From: Gammaproteobacteria bacterium
GTDB lineage: Bacteria; Pseudomonadota; Gammaproteobacteria; Pseudomonadales; Azotimanducaceae
Assembly (NCBI GenBank): GCA_012269545.1
Contig: JAAXKB010000040.1
Span: 109,818-173,817 of the forward strand
DNA length: 64,000 nt
Direction of reading: 5' to 3'
The notes beneath the pieces were generated by a model that was not told where the DNA came from, did no database searches, and saw nothing but the letters and a program-made list of their open reading frames with translations. Shown here in pieces: positions 55,562 through 63,758 of the stretch. Every line of letters begins with the position of its first letter. The first letter of the stretch is position 1. A program made the translations under genes and the position numbers.

Positions 55562-55897
55562 AAAGCCCTCAACGTTGATTGGTCGATTGTGTGGCACGTT
55601 CCTGAGAACGAATCACTCAGAAGGACGCAAGACGAAACACCTCATCTACCCGCCTCATCGCGGACGGCAAACTAACAGCGCGCCACACGCCAAAAAAAGG
55701 AATAACTCACAAGCAATACATTCCTGTGTGGAAAATCACTTGGAATCTTCTTTTTCCTAACGTAACCGGTAAATTGTGTACGTGATGTGGAGAAAAACGG
55801 CGCGATCGTTGACGAGTATCTTGCATGTCGCGGCGCGCCTTACCACAATCGATGACCTGCTCAGGGGAGCCAACTACTCGCGCTTGGGGAGACAACT
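55562..55897. other. divergent intergenic region, 336 bases (pntAA/dctP)
   Basis: Lies between the pntAA and dctP starts and must hold both promoters. There are purine-rich segments and a palindrome-like pair ACGT-N16-ACGT around 55760-55784; open frames here have no protein character. GGGGAG at 55886-55891 serves dctP. I see no terminator or riboswitch. Confidence 0.45.
55886..55891 (+). promoter_or_regulatory. Shine-Dalgarno site for the dctP TTG start
   Basis: GGGGAG with a six-base gap to TTG 55898; no ATG is suitably placed before the signal sequence. Confidence 0.7.
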
Positions 55898-57028
55898 TTG
55901 GCTACGTCGAACAAAAAACACATCAGTAACCGTGCAGCCTTGTTTGCGGTCATTACTGCATTCATCGTCGGCATGATCGGCACCCTCGCCGTTCGGCCCG
56001 TCCACGCTCCTGCGGTCGCGGCAGGCCCAGCCACAGAGTCAAACCGAGCCGTCCGCATCAATTGGCGGTTGCCGGTGGTGTTTCAAACAACTATGCCGGT
56101 GCTTGGGGACAATCCGGTTTATCTGACCAGCGCGCTCAAAGCAGCCAGCGGCGGCGCCATTAATCTTCAAGTGTTTGAACCCGGTGAGATCGTGCCAGCG
56201 TTCTCGATCACCGATGCAGTACGCGACGGGAAAGTCGCCGCGGGCTACACGTGGCTAGGTTACGATCAAGGAAAAATCCCCGCGTCGCCGCTGATTTCTG
56301 CCGTGCCATTTGGCATGGAACCTTGGGAATACAGCGCATGGTGGTACGAAGGGGGCGGCCGGCAGCTCACCGAAGCTCTCTACGCACGCTACAACATCCA
56401 CCCCATTTATTGCGGGATGACAGGCCCGGAGACTGCCGGCTGGTTTCGGCGACGTATCGAAACGCTGGATGACGTCCGGGGCCTTAAAATCCGATTCGCT
56501 GGCCTCGGCGGGCGTGTGATTGAGCGTTTAGGCGCAAGCGTGACCATGCTGCCTGGCGGAGAGATTTTCCAAGCCCTTGAGAAAGGCGCGATCGACGCTA
56601 CGGAATTTGCGCTGCCCGTTGTCGATCAATCCTTAGGGTTTAATCGAGTAGCTCCTTACAACTACTACCCGGGCTGGCACCAACCGTTCACGTCATCACA
56701 CTTGGTCATCAACTTAGAGAATTGGAATGCGCTTGCGCCACCCGATCAGGCTATGTTGGAGCTTGCCTGCACGGCTGCAGTCACGCGCAATCTGGCACAG
56801 GCGGAAGCGCTGCAGGGCTCTGTGATTCAAGGATTTGCGGATATTGGAGTCTCTGCTGAGATTCTGCCGGAACCCTTGCTACGCGAATTGAACAAAGTGT
56901 CAGATCAAATTCTTGAGGAAGAGGCCGAAAAAGACGCCGATTTCGCCGAGATTCTTGCCTCTCAACGCGCCTTTCGCGAGCAATACGCTGAGTGGAAGTC
57001 GCGAGCCTATCTGCCAAGAGATTTTTAA
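55898..57028 (+). CDS. dctP: TRAP transporter substrate-binding protein DctP
   Basis: 376 residues from TTG 55898. N-terminal hydrophobic segment (about 13-34), RVHA-type cleavage area, then the DctP fold: PGEIVPAFSITDAVRDGKVAAGY, DDVRGLKIRFAGLGGRVIERLGASVTMLPGGEIFQALEKGAIDATEFALP (about 190-240; Arg contacts the carboxylate). YYPGWHQPFTSSHLVI is typical of the mannitol/chloroaromatic subgroup. Binds a carboxylate ligand in the periplasm. Stop overlaps dctQ start (TAATG). Confidence 0.92.
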   Translation: MATSNKKHISNRAALFAVITAFIVGMIGTLAVRPVHAPAVAAGPATESNRAVRINWRLPVVFQTTMPVLGDNPVYLTSALKAASGGAINLQVFEPGEIVPAFSITDAVRDGKVAAGYTWLGYDQGKIPASPLISAVPFGMEPWEYSAWWYEGGGRQLTEALYARYNIHPIYCGMTGPETAGWFRRRIETLDDVRGLKIRFAGLGGRVIERLGASVTMLPGGEIFQALEKGAIDATEFALPVVDQSLGFNRVAPYNYYPGWHQPFTSSHLVINLENWNALAPPDQAMLELACTAAVTRNLAQAEALQGSVIQGFADIGVSAEILPEPLLRELNKVSDQILEEEAEKDADFAEILASQRAFREQYAEWKSRAYLPRDF

Positions 57029-57603
57029 TGGCACAGAACAAAGATTATCTACCCCACACCCAATGGTCTCAGCGGATAGACCGAATAGCCGATCAGGTCG
57101 GCCGCGCCATCTCATACATCTGGCTGATATTACTCGGAGTCATCATGCTCAATGTGCTCATGCGCTACGCATTCAATGAGGGACGCATTGAGATGGAAGA
57201 ACTCCAATGGCATCTGTATTCCATCGGTTTTCTCTTGGGCCTAGGCTATGCCTATCAGGCCGACGCCCACATTCGCGTCGACGTTCTGCATGAACGGCTT
57301 CGTCATCGCACCAAGGCTTGGATAGAGCTTTACGGCATTCTCTTGTTGCTCCTGCCCTTTATCACGCTCGTGTTGATTTACAGCATCCCCTTCGTCGCCT
57401 CGTCCTTCGCAGTTGCCGAGGTGTCCGCGTCGCCCGGCGGTCTGCCATTGCGTTGGCTAATCAAAGCCGTGCTGCCACTGGCATTTTTACTGCTGCTGAT
57501 GACCGTTATCGCAAGGACCATTCGAGTCTGGCACTTTTTATTTATCGATGCTCGATCCAACTCGTCTTCGGTTAACCTTGGAGACCACCTTGCCAGCAAA
57601 TGA
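57028..57603 (+). CDS. dctQ: TRAP transporter small permease DctQ
   Basis: 191 residues from ATG 57028, overlapping the dctP stop. Four hydrophobic helices; NVLMRYAFNEGRIEMEELQWHLYSIGFLLGLGYAYQADAHIRVDVL is the DctQ family core. Supports DctM. Reading into 56992 would overlap dctP without benefit. Confidence 0.92.
   Translation: MAQNKDYLPHTQWSQRIDRIADQVGRAISYIWLILLGVIMLNVLMRYAFNEGRIEMEELQWHLYSIGFLLGLGYAYQADAHIRVDVLHERLRHRTKAWIELYGILLLLLPFITLVLIYSIPFVASSFAVAEVSASPGGLPLRWLIKAVLPLAFLLLLMTVIARTIRVWHFLFIDARSNSSSVNLGDHLASK
57580..57583 (+). promoter_or_regulatory. Shine-Dalgarno site for the dctM TTG start
   Basis: GGAG with a six-base gap to TTG 57590, inside the end of dctQ; the upstream ATG at 57548 has no such site. 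Confidence 0.6.
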
Positions 57604-58939
57604 AATTCTCGCCATTGGCATGTTCATCAGCTTCATCGCCTTGGTGTTTACGGGTTTTCCTGTCGCTTGGCTACTTGGCGGACTATCCGTTGTTTTTAGT
57701 GCCTTGGCCGTCGTACTAGAAGCAGACTTCCATCTCACAACAGGTATGGACTGGAGTTATACCTCACTGACTGTCGAGCGCATTTGGGATGTGATGGAAA
57801 ACTGGGTCATGGTCGCTCTGCCCATGTTCATTCTGATGGGTTTGCTGCTGGATCGCTCGGGTATTGCGAACCAACTGATGCACAGCTTCGCACGCTTGTT
57901 TGGCAATTTGCGTGGCGGCCTTGCCATTACCGTTACCGTTATCGGACTGCTACTCGCCGCCACGACAGGCATCATCGGGGCGTCGGTCGTGCTGCTTGCA
58001 CTGCTTGGACTACCCGCCATGTTGGAGCAGGACTACGACAAATCCTTAGCCGCGGGTACCGTATGTGCTGTGGGCACCCTCGGCATTTTGATTCCACCCA
58101 GCATTATGCTGGTGCTGATGGCAGATCGGATGTCCATGAGTGTAGGTGATCTGTTCCTCGGCGCAGTATTCCCCGGCGCTCTGCTCGGCGGCTTGTACAT
58201 TGGCTATCTGCTGCTGGTGGGGTGGCTGCAGCCAAGGCGCGCGCCTGCCGCACCGAGCGAACCCATGGACTGGGCGGCGATCAAAGACCTGTTTTGGGCA
58301 ATTTTACCGCCGGGCTTCCTGATTCTCGCTGTACTGGGCAGCATTTTTTTAGGTTTAGCAACACCCACCGAAGCCGCAGGCGTCGGCGCTGGCGGCGCCC
58401 TGCTGCTGGCTATCCTCAAGCAACAAATATCGCGAACCGTGATGCGTGAAGTCTTGCATGAAACCACGCGCACGACGGCCTATATTTTCGCCGTGCTGCT
58501 CGGCGCCACAGCCTTTTCGCTGGTACTGCGGGGCCTCGGCGGAGATGAGTTGATCGAGGGCGCATTGCTTTCACTGCCATTTGAGCCTACGGGTATTATC
58601 ATCGCAATTTTATTTGCGACTTTTTTACTCGGCTTCTTTCTTGACTGGATCGAACTAACCCTGATCGTCTTGCCCTTAGTGGCTCCAGTGGTCGCTAATC
58701 TAGGCTTTGACCCTATCTGGTTCACCATTCTTTTTGCCGTTTGCCTGCAAACGAGCTTTCTCACTCCTCCAGTGGGGTTTGCTATTTTTTATCTTAAAGG
58801 GGTCGCACCGGAAGGGGTCGACGTCACGACCATATATCGAGGGGTCATACCCTTCATTGCCCTGCAGGTGCTTGGCATGCTCGTTATTTTTAACTGGCAG
58901 GCCATCGTTACGTGGCTTCCCGCCCAAGCCTATGGATAA
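57590..58939 (+). CDS. dctM: TRAP transporter large permease DctM
   Basis: 449 residues from TTG 57590, overlapping dctQ by 14 bases. About 12 hydrophobic helices; WVMVALPMFILMGLLLDRSG, GNLRGGLAITVTVIGLLLAATTGIIGASVVLL, and AVGTLGILIPPSIMLVL are DctM landmarks. Uses the sodium gradient to carry the solute delivered by DctP. Confidence 0.94.
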   Translation: MPANEILAIGMFISFIALVFTGFPVAWLLGGLSVVFSALAVVLEADFHLTTGMDWSYTSLTVERIWDVMENWVMVALPMFILMGLLLDRSGIANQLMHSFARLFGNLRGGLAITVTVIGLLLAATTGIIGASVVLLALLGLPAMLEQDYDKSLAAGTVCAVGTLGILIPPSIMLVLMADRMSMSVGDLFLGAVFPGALLGGLYIGYLLLVGWLQPRRAPAAPSEPMDWAAIKDLFWAILPPGFLILAVLGSIFLGLATPTEAAGVGAGGALLLAILKQQISRTVMREVLHETTRTTAYIFAVLLGATAFSLVLRGLGGDELIEGALLSLPFEPTGIIIAILFATFLLGFFLDWIELTLIVLPLVAPVVANLGFDPIWFTILFAVCLQTSFLTPPVGFAIFYLKGVAPEGVDVTTIYRGVIPFIALQVLGMLVIFNWQAIVTWLPAQAYG

Positions 58940-58943
58940 GCAA

Positions 58944-58979
58944 CGCCTTAAGGGCGACAATTGCCCCCTCAGTGAGGGC
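58944..58979. other. two short hairpins after dctM
   Basis: CGCC-ttaag-GGCG at 58944-58956 and CCCTC-agt-GAGGG at 58966-58978, in the 88-base gap to the MaoC-like gene. No T-run, so probably not a Rho-independent terminator. Confidence 0.35.
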
Positions 58980-59027
58980 GAGCTGCCGCCGAAAAACATC
59001 ATCCACCTGCCACGTTGAGGAATTCCG

Positions 59028-59786
59028 ATGAGCGCTTATCAAGTAGTCGCGCGCAACTTCAGTACCAGTAGCGAAAATCGCATGCACAGCGATGAGATCG
59101 CGAGCCGCTACGGCTTTCGCGGTGCCTTGGTGCCCGGCGTCGCGATCTACGGTCACTTGGTCAAACCTTTCGTCGATCAATTCGGCGCACCATGGCTTGG
59201 CGACAGCAGCCTTGAGGTTAAATTGATCAAACCGACTTACCACGGAGATCAACTTAACATTGCATGGACGGACGCGAGCCAAGGGGTGGCCGCTACCAAT
59301 CAGAACGGAGAACTGGTGGCGCTTATCGCCAGCCACGCGGTCACAGAGCTGCCTGAGGATTTAGGTCTGGAGGGCGACATGAAAGTACCGGGGCGGCCCG
59401 AAATCTGCTGGGACAATGTATGCGTCGGAGAAGTATTCTCGCCGCGTGCGCTGAAGCTTAGCGGCCAGGAAAACAAGCGATACTGCGACGAAATCGATGA
59501 TGATGACGCTCTCTATCAAACGCACATTCACCCTCATTATCTGCTGTCTCTGGCCAACGAAGCCTTGATGCAGGAATACGTGATGCCAGCGTGGATTCAC
59601 GTAAAATCCAAGATCACCCATCGCTCGGCACTGCGTGTTGGCAACGAAGTGCTCTTGCGCAGCGTGGTCACAGACCGCCGGGAACGCAAGGGACATCAGT
59701 TCATCACCTTCCATCTGACGTTTTGGCAAAACGAGCGCGTTGCGGTCGATATTGAACATCATGCGATTTTTCGGATCGCCGAATGA
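59028..59786 (+). CDS. MaoC-like hot-dog fold protein
   Basis: 252 residues. N-terminal SSENRMHSDEIASRYGFRGALVPGVAIYGHLVKPF follows the MaoC pattern of H-S-D....G-F-x-G....P-G, and a second hot-dog-like half appears to follow (about 150-250, HIHPHYLLSLANEAL, then WIHVKSKITHRSALRVGNEVLLR). A double hot-dog hydratase or thioesterase-type fold is likely; no clean catalytic signature. GAGG before ATG; its stop overlaps the next start (ATGA). Lies 88 bases after dctM. Confidence 0.7.
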   Translation: MSAYQVVARNFSTSSENRMHSDEIASRYGFRGALVPGVAIYGHLVKPFVDQFGAPWLGDSSLEVKLIKPTYHGDQLNIAWTDASQGVAATNQNGELVALIASHAVTELPEDLGLEGDMKVPGRPEICWDNVCVGEVFSPRALKLSGQENKRYCDEIDDDDALYQTHIHPHYLLSLANEALMQEYVMPAWIHVKSKITHRSALRVGNEVLLRSVVTDRRERKGHQFITFHLTFWQNERVAVDIEHHAIFRIAE

Positions 59787-60379
59787 TGCGACTGGCCGTC
59801 CTGGCTTCTCACGAAGGTTCTACATTGCAAGCATTGATCGACGCCTGCGCCAGCAAAGCTCTGGCTGCTGAAGTGGTTCTCGTGATCAGCAATAACAGTC
59901 GAGCGGGTGCCTTGCGTCGCGCCGATGCGGCTGGCATTGAAAAACAGCACATCAGCGGTAAAACCCACGGTTCTCACGAGGGAGCAGACCGCGCCATGGT
60001 CGCCGCCCTGAATGATGCACAAGTGGATTGGGTCTTGTTGCTCGGTTACATGAAAAAAATGGGCGACGGAGTCCTTCGCCAGTACAGCGGTCGAATCATC
60101 AACACTCATCCAGCACTGCTGCCTGCTTTCGGCGGCCAAGGCTTCTTCGGACGCAAGGTACACGAGGCGGTACACGCCGCTGGGGTGCTGGAGTCTGGAG
60201 CCACCCTGCATTTGGTCGGCAGAGAATACGATACAGGCCCCATAATTGCCCAGATTAAAGTTGCCCTATCCGCTGATGATGACGTCGATGCCATTGAGCG
60301 CCGGGTCAAAGCTGCTGAAAAAAAACTGTTACTCGATACGCTCAGAGATATGGGTAGCGGAAAACACCCCTCGCACTAA
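59783..60379 (+). CDS. PurN-like formyltransferase
   Basis: 198 residues. LAVLASHEGSTLQALIDAC, the N-H-D catalytic set in RIINTHPALLP, then GATLHLVGREYDTGPIIAQI, matching PurN GAR transformylase. PurN uses 10-formyl-THF to formylate glycinamide ribonucleotide. The operon with a MaoC-like protein is unlike standard purMN, so another amine substrate is possible. Stop overlaps the convergent hisN-type gene by 4 bases. Confidence 0.8.
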   Translation: MMRLAVLASHEGSTLQALIDACASKALAAEVVLVISNNSRAGALRRADAAGIEKQHISGKTHGSHEGADRAMVAALNDAQVDWVLLLGYMKKMGDGVLRQYSGRIINTHPALLPAFGGQGFFGRKVHEAVHAAGVLESGATLHLVGREYDTGPIIAQIKVALSADDDVDAIERRVKAAEKKLLLDTLRDMGSGKHPSH

Positions 60380-61203
60380 GACCTTGCCAACAAAGCCAGT
60401 GCCCGGGCATGCAAAGCCTCGTTAGCTGAAGCCAACACCGTACCGCCCAGACTGGGATTACCTCCCTCCCAATCGGTCACGACACCGCCAGCGCCTCGAA
60501 CAATCGGCATCAACGCTTGAATGTCGTAGGCCTTCAACCCTGCCTCTACGCCAAGATCCAAAGAACCCATGGCTAACATACCAAACAGATAACAATCTCC
60601 GCCCAACTTCGTCAGTTTGGTGGCGTCGCTCAACTGCTTAAAGCGCCGTTGTTCAGAGGATGCTAACCAATCGATTCCTGTCGTTGACAGGCAGGCGTCC
60701 TCTACCAACTCGCATACGCTAGTCGAGAGCGACTGAGACTGCCCGCCTCGCTCAAACCATGCGGTTTCGTTATCTCCGCTAAATAGCTCATCCGTGTAGG
60801 GCTGGTACAGCACCCCGATAACGGGCCGCTCGCCGTCAAACAGTGCCAGCAATACCCCCCAGTGCAGCATGCCGGTCATAAATGCCCTTGTGCCGTCGAT
60901 GGGGTCAATAACCCACGTAAGGCCGTTACCGGGCTTGAAACCAAACTCTTCACCAAAAATGCCGTGATCGGGATAACTTTCTTCGATAGCTGCTCGAATC
61001 ACCCGCTCACCAGCCTGATCAGCCAGAGTCACCGGATCGAAACCTCGTCCTTCCAATTTGTTCATCACCTGTGCGCCCGACCTGAAATACGGCAGGATCG
61101 CTTGTCCGGCAGCTCGCGCTGCCGATTGCGCAAAATGCAGATATTGGGCTTTCTGGCCGGCGGACACGGCTATCGCCGGTGTGAACTCAAGAGTGGCAGA
61201 CAT
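60376..61203 (-). CDS. inositol monophosphatase family phosphatase (HisN-like)
   Basis: 275 residues from ATG 61203 with GGAG upstream. GIFGEEFGFKPG, WVIDPIDGTRAFMTGMLHWGVLLAL (DPIDGT, metal-binding, about 95-120), and later YDIQALMPIVRGAGGVVTDWEGG. Mg2+-dependent phosphatase; the length and GFKPG look like histidinol-phosphate phosphatase HisN, but SuhB-like activity is not excluded. Confidence 0.88.
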   Translation of the reverse strand: MSATLEFTPAIAVSAGQKAQYLHFAQSAARAAGQAILPYFRSGAQVMNKLEGRGFDPVTLADQAGERVIRAAIEESYPDHGIFGEEFGFKPGNGLTWVIDPIDGTRAFMTGMLHWGVLLALFDGERPVIGVLYQPYTDELFSGDNETAWFERGGQSQSLSTSVCELVEDACLSTTGIDWLASSEQRRFKQLSDATKLTKLGGDCYLFGMLAMGSLDLGVEAGLKAYDIQALMPIVRGAGGVVTDWEGGNPSLGGTVLASANEALHARALALLARS

Positions 61204-61372
61204 AGGTATCTCCTCGTATGTCGGCCAGTTTAGCATTGGCTGGCCCTCGCGCGTCTTAGGCTTTTAGATGAGGCTGTGGTTCAGCGCCCTCTTCCCGACG
61301 TCAACTAAAAAATCACGACGACGGCAACATTTCATCTCTTCTCAACACCGATGCATGAGATACTCCTCGCGC

Positions 61373-62764
61373 ATGTCAAACCACGATCTTACTCAGGGCC
61401 CAGTATCGGCCTCGCTAGCGCGACTGACGGCCCCCATGATGGTGGGGGTCTCTTCTAGCATTCTCGTGCAAGTACTGGAACTGGGTTTCATCGGGCAGCT
61501 CAGTACCGCCCATGTTGCTGCAATTACCTTTACTTTTCCCTTGGTGATGGTTTTAACCAGCATCGCTTTGGGCATCAGTATTGGCACCTCATCTGTGATC
61601 GCTCGCAGTGTCGGCAACCGCCAGAAGAATATGGCTGAATCAGCAGAAAATTCGCCGTTGTCTGCTCTGCAGACCGATGAAGTGGCAATGCTGGGGACTC
61701 ACAGCCTGATTTTAGTATTTGCGTCGATGCTGATGATTTCTTTTTTGTGCTGGCTCAGCATCGACCCATTGTTCACAGCCATGGGGGCCGAACCTGAGTT
61801 GCTGCCGCTCATTCACTCCTACCTTGACATTTATCTGCCAGGTAGCGTGCTCTTCACCACCACGATGATCTGCGGCAGCATCATGCGCGCCAATGGTAGC
61901 GCCAACATTCCTGGCGCGATCATGACGATCAGCGCAGCGTTCAATCTGATACTCGACCCAATCTTTATCTTCGGCTGGTTTGGCTTTCCCGCCATGGAGC
62001 TTGCGGGAGCCGCAACCGCAATGACTCTATCCCGGTTAGGTGCCTTGATTGTCTCGTTGTGGTTTATTTCACAAGGCGATTTAGTGCTAAGCGAGTCCTA
62101 CTTCCGAGGATGGGTTCGCTCAGCCAAACGGATTCTCCACGTCGGCATACCCGCCACCGCAACAAACCTGATTGGTCCGGTCACTGCTGCCTATATCACC
62201 TATCTGATTGCAGATTACGGCGAAGCAGCCGTTGCCGGTTTTGGTGTTGCAAATCGAATCGAGGCCGTGGCCGCCATGCTGATGTTTGCCTTGTCAGGCT
62301 CTATTGGCCCTTTCGTTGGACAAAATTGGGGGGCGCATCAAGTTGGACGCGTGCGTAACGGCGTCAGAGCCAGCTATCTGTTCAGTCTTGGCTGGGGCCT
62401 GATCGTCGCAATACCCCTGTTCTTTTTCGGCGAGCAGGTCGCCTCGTGGATCGAAGCGTCACCAGTGGTGATTGAAGTCGCCGCGATCTATCTTGCCATC
62501 GTTCCAATGAGCTATGGACTTTGGGGGGTTCTGATGATGTCTTCAGCTTCATTCAATGCGCTGGGCAAGCCACTACCCAGCACTGCTCTCTCTTTCGGCC
62601 GCATGATCGTCGTCTATGTGCCACTGGCCACCCTGCTCAATGAGGCCCTCGGCTATATCGGCATTTTTATCGCCACCGCATTAAGTAATGCGATGTTCGG
62701 CATCATCAGCTGGCGCTGGTTTGCCATGCGACTAGATCTCATGGCGAATCAGTTGTCGCGCTGA
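61373..62764 (+). CDS. MATE family multidrug/sodium antiporter
   Basis: 463 residues from ATG 61373; an ATG at 61355 and the longer frame from 61268 lack better ribosome sites. Twelve helices in two MATE repeats: LARLTAPMMVGVSSSILVQVLELGFIGQLSTAHVAAITFTFPLVMVLTSIALGI, and in the second ILHVGIPATATNLIGPVTAAYITYLIADYGEAAVAGFGVANRIEAV. Exports drugs or metabolites using H+ or Na+. Plus-strand neighbour plsC is next; stop TGA 62762 adjoins it. Confidence 0.92.
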   Translation: MSNHDLTQGPVSASLARLTAPMMVGVSSSILVQVLELGFIGQLSTAHVAAITFTFPLVMVLTSIALGISIGTSSVIARSVGNRQKNMAESAENSPLSALQTDEVAMLGTHSLILVFASMLMISFLCWLSIDPLFTAMGAEPELLPLIHSYLDIYLPGSVLFTTTMICGSIMRANGSANIPGAIMTISAAFNLILDPIFIFGWFGFPAMELAGAATAMTLSRLGALIVSLWFISQGDLVLSESYFRGWVRSAKRILHVGIPATATNLIGPVTAAYITYLIADYGEAAVAGFGVANRIEAVAAMLMFALSGSIGPFVGQNWGAHQVGRVRNGVRASYLFSLGWGLIVAIPLFFFGEQVASWIEASPVVIEVAAIYLAIVPMSYGLWGVLMMSSASFNALGKPLPSTALSFGRMIVVYVPLATLLNEALGYIGIFIATALSNAMFGIISWRWFAMRLDLMANQLSR

Positions 62765-62797
62765 ATGCTCCACGTTAAACGCAAGGAATCTGTGCTC

Positions 62798-63757
62798 ATG
62801 TTTCAACGACGTTTGTTGACACTTTCAGGCTTGGTCCTGTTGACAACTTTGGCCATCGTTTTGCTGCCCCTCGTCGTGATCATAACGTTGATCATGAGCC
62901 TAATGCCGAAATTTCGCACCACTCCGCAGGCCCTAACCTTTATCTACGGATTTCTAGGCCACGAATGGGCGGGATTGGCTCGATTCCTATTTGTGTTGAT
63001 TCGATACCCGAAACACGAACACATGGACAAAAATCGAGATATTCAATTTTGGTGGGCCCAAAGTCTGTTCAACATGGGTAAACGCCTATACCAACTTCGA
63101 ATTGAAGTCACTGGCACTGAAGCACTCGCGGGCAACAGTGCCTTGCTGCTGTCCCGCCACTCCAGTATGGGCGATACAGTTCTACCGCTGTTGTTTTTCG
63201 GCAAACAGCGGAGCGAAGGCTTGCGCTATGTGCTCAAGCAAGAACTGCGTTATCTACCCTGTCTGGACATTGGCGGTCATCGCCTGCCAAACGTCTTTGT
63301 TGATCGGTCCGGCACCGACTCAGCAAAAGCGGTTAAAGAGGTGAGCCAGCTGATCGCCACAGCTGGCGAAGATGAATCGGTGCTGATCTATCCAGAGGGC
63401 ACGAGGTTTACCCAGAAAAAACACGACAGTTTGCGCAGCAGACACCCCAAACTGAAAGATCAGCTAGACCGTTGGCCAAATCTCCTGCCTCCGCGACTGG
63501 GCGGTGTGTTGGGAATGTTGGAGGCCAATCCGGGTAAAGATCTGGTTTTTCTTGCGCATGCCGGGTTTGAAGGATCCGCGGACATTCATGACTTGCTCGG
63601 CGGCGGTTGGTTAAATCAAAAAGTATGTCTGCACTTTTGGCGCATACCGTACAGGGAAATTCCGAGGGAAAACGTAGATGAATTTCTCTTCAAAGAATGG
63701 GACAAGATGCAAACCACTGTCGTCAACCTGCTACAGAAAATAGGAACAGCCACCTGA
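62798..63757 (+). CDS. PlsC-type lysophospholipid acyltransferase family protein
   Basis: About 319 residues from ATG 62798; a GTG at 62792 (AAGGA four bases upstream) and ATG 62765 are alternatives. N-terminal helix, then the acyltransferase domain: HX4D motif as RHSSMGDTVLP (about 120-130), then YPEGTRF (EGTR, about 200). It transfers an acyl chain to a lysophosphatidate- or glycerol-type acceptor. C-terminal half is longer than in minimal PlsC. Follows the MATE gene. Confidence 0.85.
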   Translation: MFQRRLLTLSGLVLLTTLAIVLLPLVVIITLIMSLMPKFRTTPQALTFIYGFLGHEWAGLARFLFVLIRYPKHEHMDKNRDIQFWWAQSLFNMGKRLYQLRIEVTGTEALAGNSALLLSRHSSMGDTVLPLLFFGKQRSEGLRYVLKQELRYLPCLDIGGHRLPNVFVDRSGTDSAKAVKEVSQLIATAGEDESVLIYPEGTRFTQKKHDSLRSRHPKLKDQLDRWPNLLPPRLGGVLGMLEANPGKDLVFLAHAGFEGSADIHDLLGGGWLNQKVCLHFWRIPYREIPRENVDEFLFKEWDKMQTTVVNLLQKIGTAT

Positions 63758-63758
63758 C

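Noticed and set aside
58707..59018. 103-codon frame over the end of dctM
   Set aside because: Shadow of dctM and the following gap; a different frame from both clear genes and no ribosome site.
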